A DNA stretch of 64,000 bases, from positions 906,909-970,908 of the forward strand of contig NZ_JACXAA010000002.1 in the NCBI RefSeq assembly GCF_014699035.1, in the 5' to 3' direction. Source of the stretch: Spirosoma validum. GTDB lineage: Bacteria > Bacteroidota > Bacteroidia > Cytophagales > Spirosomataceae. The translations under genes and the position numbers were made by a program. This document shows, piece by piece, positions 48,123 through 56,534 of the stretch (the stretch's first letter is position 1; each line of letters starts with the position of its first letter). The notes beneath the pieces were generated by a model, which worked only from the letters and a program-made list of their open reading frames with translations, ran no database searches and was not told the origin of the DNA.

Positions 48123-49655
48123 CTAACGAGTCACTTCGGGTATGGACTCAACTGTAGTTAGGCCCAGCACCTCGCCGGTTTGCTTCCGAAGTTGCTGACC
48201 AAGCTCAGGATTATCGGCTAGAATCTGCCCATAACTTGGAATCATTTCTTTGAGCTTTTGTTGCCAGATATCTGTTTGGAGCTGTTCGGGAAAGCAGCGC
48301 TTTAGTAAGTCGAGCATGATCGAAACGGCCGTCGATGCGCCTGGCGATGCTCCCAGCAGAGCCGCAATACTTCCGTCGGCAGCACTGACTACTTCGGTGC
48401 CAAATTCCAGGACTCCGCCTTCGTCTTCGTCTTTCTTGATCACCTGCACGCGTTGCCCGGCAATTTCCAGTTCCCAGTCTTCCATTTTAGCATCGGGGTA
48501 ATATTCCCGCAAAGCATTTAACCGGTCTTCAGGCGACTGCATTACCTGCTGAATCAGATAGCGCGTCAGCGGAATGTTATGCATACCAGCCATCAGCATG
48601 GGCGCCATGTTGCTCAACTGAATGGATTTTGGTAGGTCCATGTACGAGCCACTTTTCAGAAACTTGGTCGAAAAGCCTGCGTAAGGGCCGAAGAGCAGTT
48701 CACGTTTACCATCAATCATCCGGGTATCCAGGTGAGGCACCGACATTGGCGGGGCGCCTACCGAGGCTTTGCCATACACCTTGGCCTGGTGTTGTTCAAT
48801 AATATCGCGATTGACGCATTTTAGCCACTGACCGCTTACGGGAAATCCCCCAAACCCCCGGCTTTCGGGAATATCAGATTTTTCGAGCAGACGTAGCGAA
48901 CCGCCCCCGGCACCAATGAACAGAAAGTCGGTTTGTACTTCCCGCTCCTGACGGGTCGTTACGTTTTCAACCCGTAACTTCCAGCCACCAAGGCTTTTTG
49001 AGCGCCACAGGTCGTGTACATCGTGAGCAAAGTACATGTGTACGCCGGGCATGTCACTCAGACGCCGAAACATGGCGCGTGTCAACGCGCCAAAATTTAC
49101 GTCGGTACCAATGTCCATACGGGTAGCGGCTACCGGCTGCGCCGGATTGCGATCCTGCATAACCAGCGGCATCCACTCTGCCAGTTGTTCCGGATCTTCA
49201 GAATACTGCATGCCGTGGAAGAGATAATTTTGCTGAAGAGCATCGTACCGTTTTTGGAGGTACGTTACGTTATCGGCGCCCCAGACAAAACTCATGTGCG
49301 GAATAGACCGAATGAAATTAGGCGCATCGTGCAGAAAACCTTGCTGGATGAGAAAAGACCAGAACTGCTTCGATTGCTCAAACGATTCGGCAATCTTGAT
49401 GGCTTTTGATGGATCGATTGAGCCGTCTTCTTTTTCGGGGGTATAGTTCAACTCGCAGAAGGCTGAGTGGCCCGTACCGGCATTATTCCAGGCATCGGAA
49501 CTTTCGGCAGCTGCGCTGTCGAGCCGTTCGTAGATGTCGATCGTGATGTCGGGCTGCAATTCCTTTAGCATCACACCGAGCGTGGCACTCATAATACCGG
49601 CTCCGATAAGAATGACATCGGGTCCTTTTTGGGTAGATTTTTTGCGTTTCGCCAT
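48123..49655 (-). CDS. mqo: Malate:quinone oxidoreductase
   Basis: 510 residues, typical length. FAD-dependent peripheral membrane enzyme that oxidises malate to oxaloacetate and passes electrons to quinone, in place of or beside NAD-malate dehydrogenase. The N-terminal dinucleotide motif VILIGAGIMSATLG (15-28), the family segments DAWNNAGTGHSAFCELNYTP and FIGAGGGSLRLLEKSDIPES, and the C-terminal LLGASPGASTAVSIMLDLL are all present. It is monocistronic. Fumarase at 8240 makes its substrate. Confidence 0.97.
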   Translation of the reverse strand: MAKRKKSTQKGPDVILIGAGIMSATLGVMLKELQPDITIDIYERLDSAAAESSDAWNNAGTGHSAFCELNYTPEKEDGSIDPSKAIKIAESFEQSKQFWSFLIQQGFLHDAPNFIRSIPHMSFVWGADNVTYLQKRYDALQQNYLFHGMQYSEDPEQLAEWMPLVMQDRNPAQPVAATRMDIGTDVNFGALTRAMFRRLSDMPGVHMYFAHDVHDLWRSKSLGGWKLRVENVTTRQEREVQTDFLFIGAGGGSLRLLEKSDIPESRGFGGFPVSGQWLKCVNRDIIEQHQAKVYGKASVGAPPMSVPHLDTRMIDGKRELLFGPYAGFSTKFLKSGSYMDLPKSIQLSNMAPMLMAGMHNIPLTRYLIQQVMQSPEDRLNALREYYPDAKMEDWELEIAGQRVQVIKKDEDEGGVLEFGTEVVSAADGSIAALLGASPGASTAVSIMLDLLKRCFPEQLQTDIWQQKLKEMIPSYGQILADNPELGQQLRKQTGEVLGLTTVESIPEVTR

Positions 49656-49869
49656 GATTAAAATAGGCAGGTATGTATTCGTAACTAGCTACAAAGTTGG
49701 TGAAAAGGTTGTTCCATTCGATTGGATAAATTTACCAACGAGCAATTTGTATGAACTGACAGGTTGTCGAGATGTTGGCGGTTATCTGAAAAGGTTATGT
49801 AAATACCTTGATGATGTTGGCCGAAAGAAGGTATAGATGGCAGCGTTACTTCGCATCAGTGCTACGTTA

Positions 49870-49940
49870 TCCGACCCCGCTGGGGTCGGATGTTTATAGG
49901 GTTAATGATCGTCTATAGACATTTGACCCCAACGGGGTCA
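49870..49940. repeat. Pair of REP-like palindromes
   Basis: Two hairpins, CCGACCCC-GCT-GGGGTCGG (49871-49889) and TGACCCC-AAC-GGGGTCA (49924-49940), separated by 34 nt, in the 320-base gap between the mqo gene start and the end of the 49976 gene. The shared GACCCC/GGGGTC core suggests a REP/BIME-like doublet. The rest of the gap holds nothing recognised. Confidence 0.6.
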
Positions 49941-49975
49941 GACAACCCAGCACATTTAATTCGTCGACTGTTCTA

Positions 49976-51682
49976 TTAACTCGCCTGAAAAATCTTCTCT
50001 AAGCACTTGATCGTAATCAAATAGGTTGGCTTTACGCCCAACGTACCAAGACTGCCTGATGCTAACGTAGCACCCGTAAGCAGCGGATTATCAGACGCAT
50101 AATAAGCGTAACGTACCTTTACGTTGGCGGAAACACTCCCCCGGATTTTGGCCTGTGCCTGAATCGCTTTCTGGTAGTGAGCCCCTTCCATTTCCAGGCC
50201 AATCGCTTTCCAGGATGAATTGCGGAAATAACTCAGTACGTCCTTATTTTGTAAGGACGTGCCCAGCACCGTAATCATGGCACCTTCAAAAACGCCCAGC
50301 CCATTGCCGTCGAAATCTTCTTTGCGGAAATCGTTATCCAGCGGGTAGTTATCCGCCGTACCTTCAAAAATGTGCGATGTCGGAATCATCAGGTCTCCTT
50401 TGTCGCCCGTAAGAATACCTGCTTTGCCGATAACCGAAATCGACGCTACGTTCATTGGAACGGTTTCGTCGTGAAATTCGAACGGCTTCAGTAATTCGTC
50501 CATCGTCTCAAACGCCTGCTCACCAAACGCATAGTCCATAATTAGCAATAATGGCTGCGTAGCCCGAATATGTTTGGCATCGTGCGTAATTTCTGCCGAT
50601 AATTTCCTGGTATCCAGTTTCGCAGTGTCGATTAGTTGCACCAGTAAACTTGTGCCGGCCAGATCCTCCAACACGTGCATACCGTGTTCAACGGCGTATT
50701 CAGCTACCTGCTGGCGGAGCGGTTGCTGAGCCGGTTGACTTAATTTCAGCGCCAGATCGTAAAGGCTATCCCAGGTCGTAGCGTCTGCCAGTGCAGCGGG
50801 TGCATAGAGGCAATTCATGACACTATGCGGATTGGCGCTGATGATATGGATCGGGCGATCCTGAAGGTTATGTTCCCAGATGTATTGTTTGATGCGCGTG
50901 GCCCAGCGTTCACCGTACAGGTGCTGACCAATACGTTCACGAAGCATGGGCGTGAAGTTGATTTCGCGATCTGTTTTCGATTCCCGGAATTCCCGGATCG
51001 ATACGCTGCCCAGGCCGTAAACAATCTGAAAGAGCCCGCTGTTGGTCCCGGCTGTTTCTTCGAAACGATGATACGCCTGCTGCGTTTCTTCAAACGTCCG
51101 ACCCAGAATAGAACTGAGATACATCAGGGCCAGCTCTCGCTCATCGTCCGTTACGTTCCCCCCCGATTGGATAATGGCCTCTAACTTTTCCCATTCGCGC
51201 GTTCGGCTACCCCGCTCCTGGAAAGCGTTCCGCCGGATTTTATCGGCTTCCATGAACATAAACGTCAGGTGGGTGAGGATGTCGTAGATTTCACTACGTC
51301 CGTTCGTCACTTCAATCACCATCTGCTCATTGTCAATTCGGTAACAGTTTCGACGCCGTTTGGCGGGGATCAACACCGGGAAATGCGAGTTTTCGAACCC
51401 CTCCCGCGACGCCAGTGAGATAACCCGACACGCTTCGATTCCTTTCGGGAGCCGGTCCATGACGTAGACAAGCCCATCCAGCTCAACCCGTTGCGGATCG
51501 CCGACTAGCCCGTAAATTTCGGGTTGTAGCGTGAGTAATGCCCGACGGATTTCTTCGCCCGATACGCCCGATGGTTTGTAAAATCCCCGGTTAAACAAAT
51601 GGCGCATGGTAATGTACAGCCGCTCAATGGCAACACGCGACTCCTGAGCACGAGTGAGGGGTGGAGAAGGAACGAGATTCAT
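49976..51682 (-). CDS. Nucleoside-phosphorylase-fold protein of unknown function (DUF6909-like)
   Basis: 568 residues from the ATG at 51682 (MNLVPSPPLTRAQESRVAIE). An in-frame start at 51820 would overlap the divergent gene and add an implausible leader. The N-terminal two thirds are helical and unrecognised (IERLYITMRHLFNRGFYKPSG; SREGFENSHFPVLIPAKRRR). The C-terminal third resembles the nucleoside phosphorylase/AMP nucleosidase fold: SISVIGKAGILTGDKGDLMIP, GAMITVLGTSL and IGLEMEGAHYQKAI, where the EMEG motif is the ribose-binding signature of that superfamily. It may act on a nucleoside or nucleotide (inference). I recall it as a conserved Bacteroidota family, but the name DUF6909 is from memory and unverified. 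It is divergent to the DUF2279 gene. Confidence 0.8.
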   Translation of the reverse strand: MNLVPSPPLTRAQESRVAIERLYITMRHLFNRGFYKPSGVSGEEIRRALLTLQPEIYGLVGDPQRVELDGLVYVMDRLPKGIEACRVISLASREGFENSHFPVLIPAKRRRNCYRIDNEQMVIEVTNGRSEIYDILTHLTFMFMEADKIRRNAFQERGSRTREWEKLEAIIQSGGNVTDDERELALMYLSSILGRTFEETQQAYHRFEETAGTNSGLFQIVYGLGSVSIREFRESKTDREINFTPMLRERIGQHLYGERWATRIKQYIWEHNLQDRPIHIISANPHSVMNCLYAPAALADATTWDSLYDLALKLSQPAQQPLRQQVAEYAVEHGMHVLEDLAGTSLLVQLIDTAKLDTRKLSAEITHDAKHIRATQPLLLIMDYAFGEQAFETMDELLKPFEFHDETVPMNVASISVIGKAGILTGDKGDLMIPTSHIFEGTADNYPLDNDFRKEDFDGNGLGVFEGAMITVLGTSLQNKDVLSYFRNSSWKAIGLEMEGAHYQKAIQAQAKIRGSVSANVKVRYAYYASDNPLLTGATLASGSLGTLGVKPTYLITIKCLEKIFQAS

Positions 51683-51770
51683 AACTAGATGACAAAGGTA
51701 ATTGGGTTGCAAGTTACACGATCCGGAACTTGTACCGCTGATGAAATGATTTTCTGGGTACTTTTGGGCG

Positions 51771-52715
51771 ATGAAATACCGAATCAGGCGTGTCTTCTTG
51801 ATCAGTTTATGCGGGCTCATGTTCTGCCAGGCGGTTCAGGCGCAGACTATGCCCATAGCTCCTGCAGCTCCTGACCCGTCGGGAATCAATCAAGGACGAT
51901 TTATCGGTGTTCTCGTTGGTACCGCTGCTTTTTACACCATTACGTTATTGATGCTACGGAAGCAATGGTATAAGAAGAGAGTCCCGTTTCACAGCTTCAA
52001 TGACAATGCGGAATGGCTTCAAATGGATAAAGTTGGCCATGCGGCTACGGCGTACTGCATGAGTCGAGGGGGGTATGAACTGATGCGTTGGAGCGGGGTT
52101 AACGAACGCGCTAGTATTCTGACGGGTGGGCTGCTGGCCCTGTTATTCCAGACAACGCTCGAAGTCTACGACGGGCATGCGGAAGGCTGGGGTTTCTCGA
52201 AAGGCGACATGCTGGCGAACGTAGCGGGAACAGCTCTGTTTATGGGGCAACAGTATGGAAACGGGCAGCAGGTGGTGAGCATGAAATACGGTTTTCGGAA
52301 AACAATTTTTCCACCGTATCGACCGAATCTTTTAGGAAAAACAACGGGGCAGCAAATGCTGAAAGACTACAATGGGCAACAATATTGGCTATCGGTGAAT
52401 CTGGCGTCGGTATTGCCCGTAGGACCGTCGTTTCCGCGCTGGCTGAATCTGGATTTGGGCTACAGTGGCAGCGGTATGATTGGCGGACATGAAAATCCGC
52501 GTGTGGTCGACAAAGATGGTAAAGAGGTGACGTTTACACGGTATCGGCAGTTCTTTCTGTCACCCGATGCGGATCTATCTCGTATCGGTACGTTCTCGCC
52601 CTCACTTCAGCGGTTTATTGGTACCGTACAATTTTTTAAAATTCCAGCGCCATCGCTGGAATTCAATCGGGTGAACGGGCTTCGCTTTCACCCCTTAATC
52701 CTTCCCAAAGAGTAA
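51771..52715 (+). CDS. DUF2279-family (YfiM-like) membrane-associated protein
   Basis: 314 residues with a signal peptide (FLISLCGLMFCQAVQAQ). Hydrophobic helix at FIGVLVGTAAFYTITLLML, then the family core LQMDKVGHAATAYCMSRGGYE, GGLLALLFQTTLEVYDGHAEGWGFSKGDMLANVAG, where Asp, His, Glu and Asp residues are conserved in YfiM-like lipoproteins. A C-terminal beta-rich part (WLSVNLASVLPVGP, HPLILP) follows. Function unknown; envelope location is inferred. The gene starts 88 nt from the divergent 49976-51682 gene. Confidence 0.85.
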   Translation: MKYRIRRVFLISLCGLMFCQAVQAQTMPIAPAAPDPSGINQGRFIGVLVGTAAFYTITLLMLRKQWYKKRVPFHSFNDNAEWLQMDKVGHAATAYCMSRGGYELMRWSGVNERASILTGGLLALLFQTTLEVYDGHAEGWGFSKGDMLANVAGTALFMGQQYGNGQQVVSMKYGFRKTIFPPYRPNLLGKTTGQQMLKDYNGQQYWLSVNLASVLPVGPSFPRWLNLDLGYSGSGMIGGHENPRVVDKDGKEVTFTRYRQFFLSPDADLSRIGTFSPSLQRFIGTVQFFKIPAPSLEFNRVNGLRFHPLILPKE

Positions 52716-52716
52716 A

Positions 52717-52921
52717 AAGCAGTAAAAAATGAAGCGCGAAACGTGTAGAATAAACTAGTACTTGACCAATTTACTAGTTTGAGAGAAAGGTACCACGGGT
52801 TTTAACCCGTTCAGGAATTGGCCCAAAAAACGGGTCAAAACCCGTGGTACCAGCAATAAGGCTTAAATTGAAGCAGCACTGGTTTGTTCTACACGTTTCG
52901 CACTTCGACTTTCACTGCTTA
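52717..52921. repeat. Nested double inverted repeat (MITE- or terminator-like)
   Basis: Outer imperfect arms of about 40 nt (52717-52756 and 52882-52921) flank a perfect inner palindrome with 23-nt arms (52789-52811 and 52829-52851, GGTACCACGGGTTTTAACCC and its complement). The right outer arm overlaps the stop codon of the barrel gene at 52919. It separates two convergent genes and may be a small non-autonomous element that now works as a terminator. Confidence 0.7.
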
Positions 52922-53506
52922 CAGGCGACCTCCGCCGATGTCGAAGCCTATTTTAATGCCTAAATAAGCATTCTTGCTATCGATGGATGTATTCGATAAC
53001 TTGTTCGACGTCGTCGGAACAGCATTATATTCGACACCTGCCACAAAGTGACCCGCTTTGATTCCCGCACGGATCATGGCTCCAAACTTATTAGCGGCTG
53101 TGAACGTAACGTCCTGGGGAGTCTGATTATCTGTTACCGTAATGACACCGCCCGAAGCAATCGTAAACAAGCCAGCGCCAAGACCAACAAAAGGGCGAAC
53201 AGAACCCGTACCCACTACGTATGTACCCGTCAGCAGGTAAGAGCCAAATCCAGCAATATCGCCCGTAGTTGTATTTCCGTTAACCGTTACCCCGCGTGCG
53301 ATAAAGGCCGACTCTAACCGTAAGCCAACATCGAAGTTGTCGCTAATGCCATATTTTGGCTCAAGCGAGAATAAAACCCCGCCTGATACGCCACTGGCTA
53401 AGGCTTTTGCGTAACCCAATGACAGATTTACTTTAAATGGTTTAAACTCCTGGGCTGAGGCTGAAAAAGCCACCAGCATGAAAAACAGCACGAAAATACG
53501 TTTCAT
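52919..53506 (-). CDS. Small outer-membrane beta-barrel protein
   Basis: 195 residues with a clear signal peptide (IFVLFFMLVAFSASAQ). The mature part shows alternating hydrophobic/polar strands (FKVNLSLGYAKALASG, NFDVGLRLESAFIARG, GAMIRAGIKAGHFVAGVEYN) and ends in KNAYLGIKIGFDIGGGRL, consistent with an eight-stranded OmpA/OmpW-like barrel. No periplasmic domain. Function unknown. Monocistronic; its stop codon lies in the inverted repeat at 52717-52921. Confidence 0.85.
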   Translation of the reverse strand: MKRIFVLFFMLVAFSASAQEFKPFKVNLSLGYAKALASGVSGGVLFSLEPKYGISDNFDVGLRLESAFIARGVTVNGNTTTGDIAGFGSYLLTGTYVVGTGSVRPFVGLGAGLFTIASGGVITVTDNQTPQDVTFTAANKFGAMIRAGIKAGHFVAGVEYNAVPTTSNKLSNTSIDSKNAYLGIKIGFDIGGGRL

Positions 53507-53678
53507 GAATTGTAGGAATGAGTGATATATGAATACATACGCTTAACGCCTATTGCTATACGTTAACGGCGTAATATTATTCGGAAATGTTGAGAAAAAA
53601 CATTCTTCAGCCAAATATTAACTAAAAAATACCCCTGACTTCCTTATATAACTATCCAGGACTACGTATCATAAGTTG

Positions 53679-54731
53679 CTATTTCATCTCTCCCGGCGTT
53701 ACAATTACGCCCTTTTTACGATTCTCCCGCAACACAGTCAGCTGAATCTGCCGCCCAATCGTGTCGTCGGTTAATAAACGATGCAAGTCGTCGACAGAGG
53801 CTATAGGCTGATCGTTAAAGCCGACAATAATATCACCCTGTTGTAAATCGCCATTACCGGCTATACCGTCAGGCTCAACACTAACGATCATCACGCCTGT
53901 TCTGACATTCAGTTGATTATACTGTTTGATACGTTCCGTTAGGTTAATAAGCTGACCCGATATACCCAGATAGCCGCGTCGAACGCGCCCGTTCATGATG
54001 AGCTTACCGGCAACCAGCGCGGCCAGATTCGACGAAACAGCAAAACAGATTCCCTGCGCAGGCAAAATGACGGCTGTATTCACTCCAATAACATCGCCGT
54101 ACGAATTAACCAGCGGGCCGCCCGAATTGCCAGGGTTCAGAGCCGCATCGGTTTGAATCACATCGTCAATCAAGCGGCCCGATTCGGAACGTAGCGTCCG
54201 GCCGAGAGCGCTCACAACCCCCGTCGTTAACGAATATTGAAAACCATAAGGATTGCCAATAGCGATGGCGATCTGTCCGACCTGTAGTTGTTTTGAGTCA
54301 GCAAAGCGAATAGCCCGCAGGTTGTCAGCGTAGATTTTAATAACGGCGATATCGGTGGCCGGATCACGTCCAATCAGTGTAGCCTCGTACTCGCGGGAGT
54401 CGGGTAATGACACGGTGATCGTCGATGCACCTGCCACGACGTGATTGTTGGTAATAATGTAGCCGTCGCTGGAGATGATAAATCCAGAACCTGTGCCGCC
54501 GTCCCGCTCATCCCGACCGGGTGATCGTCGTTGCGGAGGAACCGCATTTTTGCGTTCAGATGTCGCGTCAGCGACCCGACCGCTAACCTTAATCTGTACA
54601 ACAGATGGACTAACTTTTTTTGCTACATTTACAACCGTATTTGAGTACGCATCCAGCAAAACCGAGTCTTGTTCGGGCGCTCCTCCCAACTGAGGAGTCT
54701 CGTTGCTATAGGTTACATAAGTTATGTTCAT
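53679..54731 (-). CDS. HtrA/DegP-like serine protease with one PDZ domain, no signal peptide
   Basis: 350 residues. Trypsin-like catalytic triad: H97 (TNNHVV), D127 (ATDIAV) and S203 (LNPGNSGGPL). One PDZ domain (about 250-345, GVMIVSVEPDGIAGNGDLQQGDIIVGFNDQPI). In HtrA-family proteases the PDZ domain binds unfolded C termini. The N-terminus (MNITYVTYSNETPQLGG) is hydrophilic with no signal peptide or membrane helix, unlike the periplasmic DegP type, so it may be cytoplasmic or use another start. No in-frame upstream hydrophobic leader was seen. Single PDZ, as in DegS/HtrA-lite enzymes. It may degrade or regulate damaged proteins. Confidence 0.92.
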   Translation of the reverse strand: MNITYVTYSNETPQLGGAPEQDSVLLDAYSNTVVNVAKKVSPSVVQIKVSGRVADATSERKNAVPPQRRSPGRDERDGGTGSGFIISSDGYIITNNHVVAGASTITVSLPDSREYEATLIGRDPATDIAVIKIYADNLRAIRFADSKQLQVGQIAIAIGNPYGFQYSLTTGVVSALGRTLRSESGRLIDDVIQTDAALNPGNSGGPLVNSYGDVIGVNTAVILPAQGICFAVSSNLAALVAGKLIMNGRVRRGYLGISGQLINLTERIKQYNQLNVRTGVMIVSVEPDGIAGNGDLQQGDIIVGFNDQPIASVDDLHRLLTDDTIGRQIQLTVLRENRKKGVIVTPGEMK

Positions 54732-54910
54732 GCGTGAACGTGGTTAAGTAAAAAGAACCAGGCTTCACGATCCATTCCAATAGCGATTTTATAGATTGTT
54801 ACTTGTTTAATAAGCCATTTTGTCATTCTCATTAGGGGTGTTTTTAGGGTGTTAGTGTTGCAGAAGAGCATATTTTGCCGTAATTGCGGTTAAAATGGCA
54901 GGTTGAGTTT

Positions 54911-55087
54911 ATGACATTTGAAGAGTACTTAATTCAGAAAAACATCAGTGCCGAGCAGTTTCAGCAGGCTGAGCCCGCCCGGTACGTAGAGTGGAAAGAA
55001 GAATTTGTGCAGATGCATCCGGAGAGTTTCACCGCTCAAAAGAAATTTCTTTTAAACGACACTCGAAGGAAGTACATTGCTCGCTGA
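54911..55087 (+). CDS. Small conserved-type protein
   Basis: 58 residues from the ATG at 54911 (an in-frame TTG at 54884 is a less likely start). MTFEEYLIQKNISAEQFQQA, RYVEWKEEFVQMHPESFTAQKKF and NDTRRKYIAR: helical, charged, rich in aromatic residues. This MTFEEYL...W..EF..MHP.SFT..K pattern is familiar from small Bacteroidota proteins of unknown function. No signal peptide. The helix-hairpin-helix gene lies 65 nt downstream on the same strand. Confidence 0.7.
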   Translation: MTFEEYLIQKNISAEQFQQAEPARYVEWKEEFVQMHPESFTAQKKFLLNDTRRKYIAR

Positions 55088-55152
55088 ATGTTTATTAAAC
55101 GGTCTGAAGGTCAGGCTGGATTTTACATATACCATCCATACTCTTTTTCTGC

Positions 55153-55560
55153 ATGAGCCTCACATTAGGAGAACTACGCGGCATTACGAATGCCATTCTA
55201 AATTCCCTGAAAGCGCAGGGGATTAGCGATAGTGATGAACTACTCGAAGCGACTAAAACCCCTTCCGATCGTAAAGCATTAGCCTCCGCTAGCGGGGTTG
55301 ATCCATCCATCCTTCTGGAACTGGCAAACCGGGCCGATTTAGCCCGTATTAAAGGCATTGGTCGTGTTTATAGCGACTTGATGGAGGAGGCCGGTGTTGA
55401 TACGGTGAAAGAACTGGCTCAACGTGTACCCACGAATCTGCACGCTAAACTGATCGAAATCAATAGCGTCCGCCAGTTTACACAACGCCCTCCGTCAGCC
55501 GAACAAGTTGGTGATTTTATCGAGCAGGCAAAGAACCTGCCTCGTATGCTGGAATATTAA
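55153..55560 (+). CDS. DUF4332-like helix-hairpin-helix protein
   Basis: 135 residues made of two helix-hairpin-helix units: ITNAILNSLKAQGISDSDEL (1-40) and LELANRADLARIKGIGRVYSDLMEEAGVDTV (about 55-92), where the latter contains the GIG hairpin. This is the DUF4332 arrangement. HhH motifs contact DNA non-specifically, so a DNA-binding or structure role is inferred. Followed by a terminator at 55559 that is shared with the convergent cdaA gene. Confidence 0.85.
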   Translation: MSLTLGELRGITNAILNSLKAQGISDSDELLEATKTPSDRKALASASGVDPSILLELANRADLARIKGIGRVYSDLMEEAGVDTVKELAQRVPTNLHAKLIEINSVRQFTQRPPSAEQVGDFIEQAKNLPRMLEY

Positions 55561-55588
55561 AAAGGGGTGTAACATTACACCCCTTTTT
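55559..55588. terminator. Bidirectional terminator
   Basis: 14-bp perfect stem AAAAAGGGGTGTAA/TTACACCCCTTTTT with a 2-nt loop (probably opening to 4-6 nt), between the convergent helix-hairpin-helix and cdaA genes. Confidence 0.88.
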
Positions 55589-55604
55589 ACGTAGTATATA
55601 GTTT

Positions 55605-56408
55605 TCAGCGAACCGGTTCGTGCAGATAACGCTCCAGACGGCTCTCTAATTCGGGTTGACTGAGATTCGTATATAACTCGCCGTTCAGTGCCAGGGCCAG
55701 CCGCCCGCTTTCTTCCGAAACCGCAATAACGGCGGCATCCGTAGCTTCGCTCATCCCCAGTGCGGCCCGGTGCCGAAAACCCAGCGAAGGTGGCAGCTCG
55801 TCGTCTTCCGATACGGGAAGAATACAACGGGCTGCCCGTATGCGGCCATCGCTGATGATGACAGCGCCATCGTGTAACGGACTGTATTGACTGAAAATCG
55901 CCAGTAACAGCGGCTTCGATATATCGGCGTCGATCAGTTCACCCGATTGAGCAAACTTTTCCAGATCATCGTTTTTCTGGAGAACCAGTAAACCACCCGA
56001 AAATTCAGCACCCAAGGCTTTGCATGTATCCAGAATTGGTTTCAGCGGAGTTTGTGTATCTACTCCAGTACTATCCCGTAACAACCATCGCCGAATTCGA
56101 CGGCTGTTCGTTAGGTTCGTCGATTTGCCGATGAGTAATAGAAACCGTCGGATTTCGTGCTGGAATATGATAATTAACGCTAAGGCTCCTACGCTGATGA
56201 AATACTCCAGAATAGTGGTCATCAGATTGAGACCGAGCGCCTTTACGAGCAAATAAGCCAGATAAACCAGCAGATAACCAACAAATACCCGACTGGCAAC
56301 ACTTCCCCGAACGAGGTTATAAATCTGATAAATCAGTACGGCAACGAGTACAATATCGAGCAGGTCAAGCCAACCGATGTCTAAAAATCCCAGGCGAAAA
56401 GCCAGCAT
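55605..56408 (-). CDS. cdaA: Diadenylate cyclase CdaA (c-di-AMP synthase)
   Basis: 267 residues. Makes cyclic di-AMP from two ATP. Three N-terminal membrane helices (about 10-80: LLDIVLVAVLIYQIYNLV, VGYLLVYLAYLLVKALG, YFISVGALALIIIFQHEIRR) and the DAC domain with its catalytic motifs LHDGAVII (about 175) and RHRAALG (about 208). This is the CdaA (YbbP) type and not DisA. The usual Firmicutes partner CdaR is not encoded beside it. Single gene; an upstream TATCTTTA on the minus strand is a near match to the promoter consensus. Confidence 0.96.
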   Translation of the reverse strand: MLAFRLGFLDIGWLDLLDIVLVAVLIYQIYNLVRGSVASRVFVGYLLVYLAYLLVKALGLNLMTTILEYFISVGALALIIIFQHEIRRFLLLIGKSTNLTNSRRIRRWLLRDSTGVDTQTPLKPILDTCKALGAEFSGGLLVLQKNDDLEKFAQSGELIDADISKPLLLAIFSQYSPLHDGAVIISDGRIRAARCILPVSEDDELPPSLGFRHRAALGMSEATDAAVIAVSEESGRLALALNGELYTNLSQPELESRLERYLHEPVR

Positions 56409-56534
56409 GAATAAATTGATAAAGTTTCCGGGTTAAAGATAATCAGAATCCCGTCGACACGCTTACACAAGTTACGTAATGGGAACTGTCGGCCTTATCC
56501 TTTTATTGTATGGGTTAATCTCGCTGGCGATACG

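Noticed and set aside
51683..51820. Long N-terminal extension of the phosphorylase-like protein (start at 51820)
   Set aside because: It would overlap the divergent DUF2279 gene and reads as a non-conserved leader; the ATG at 51682 fits better.
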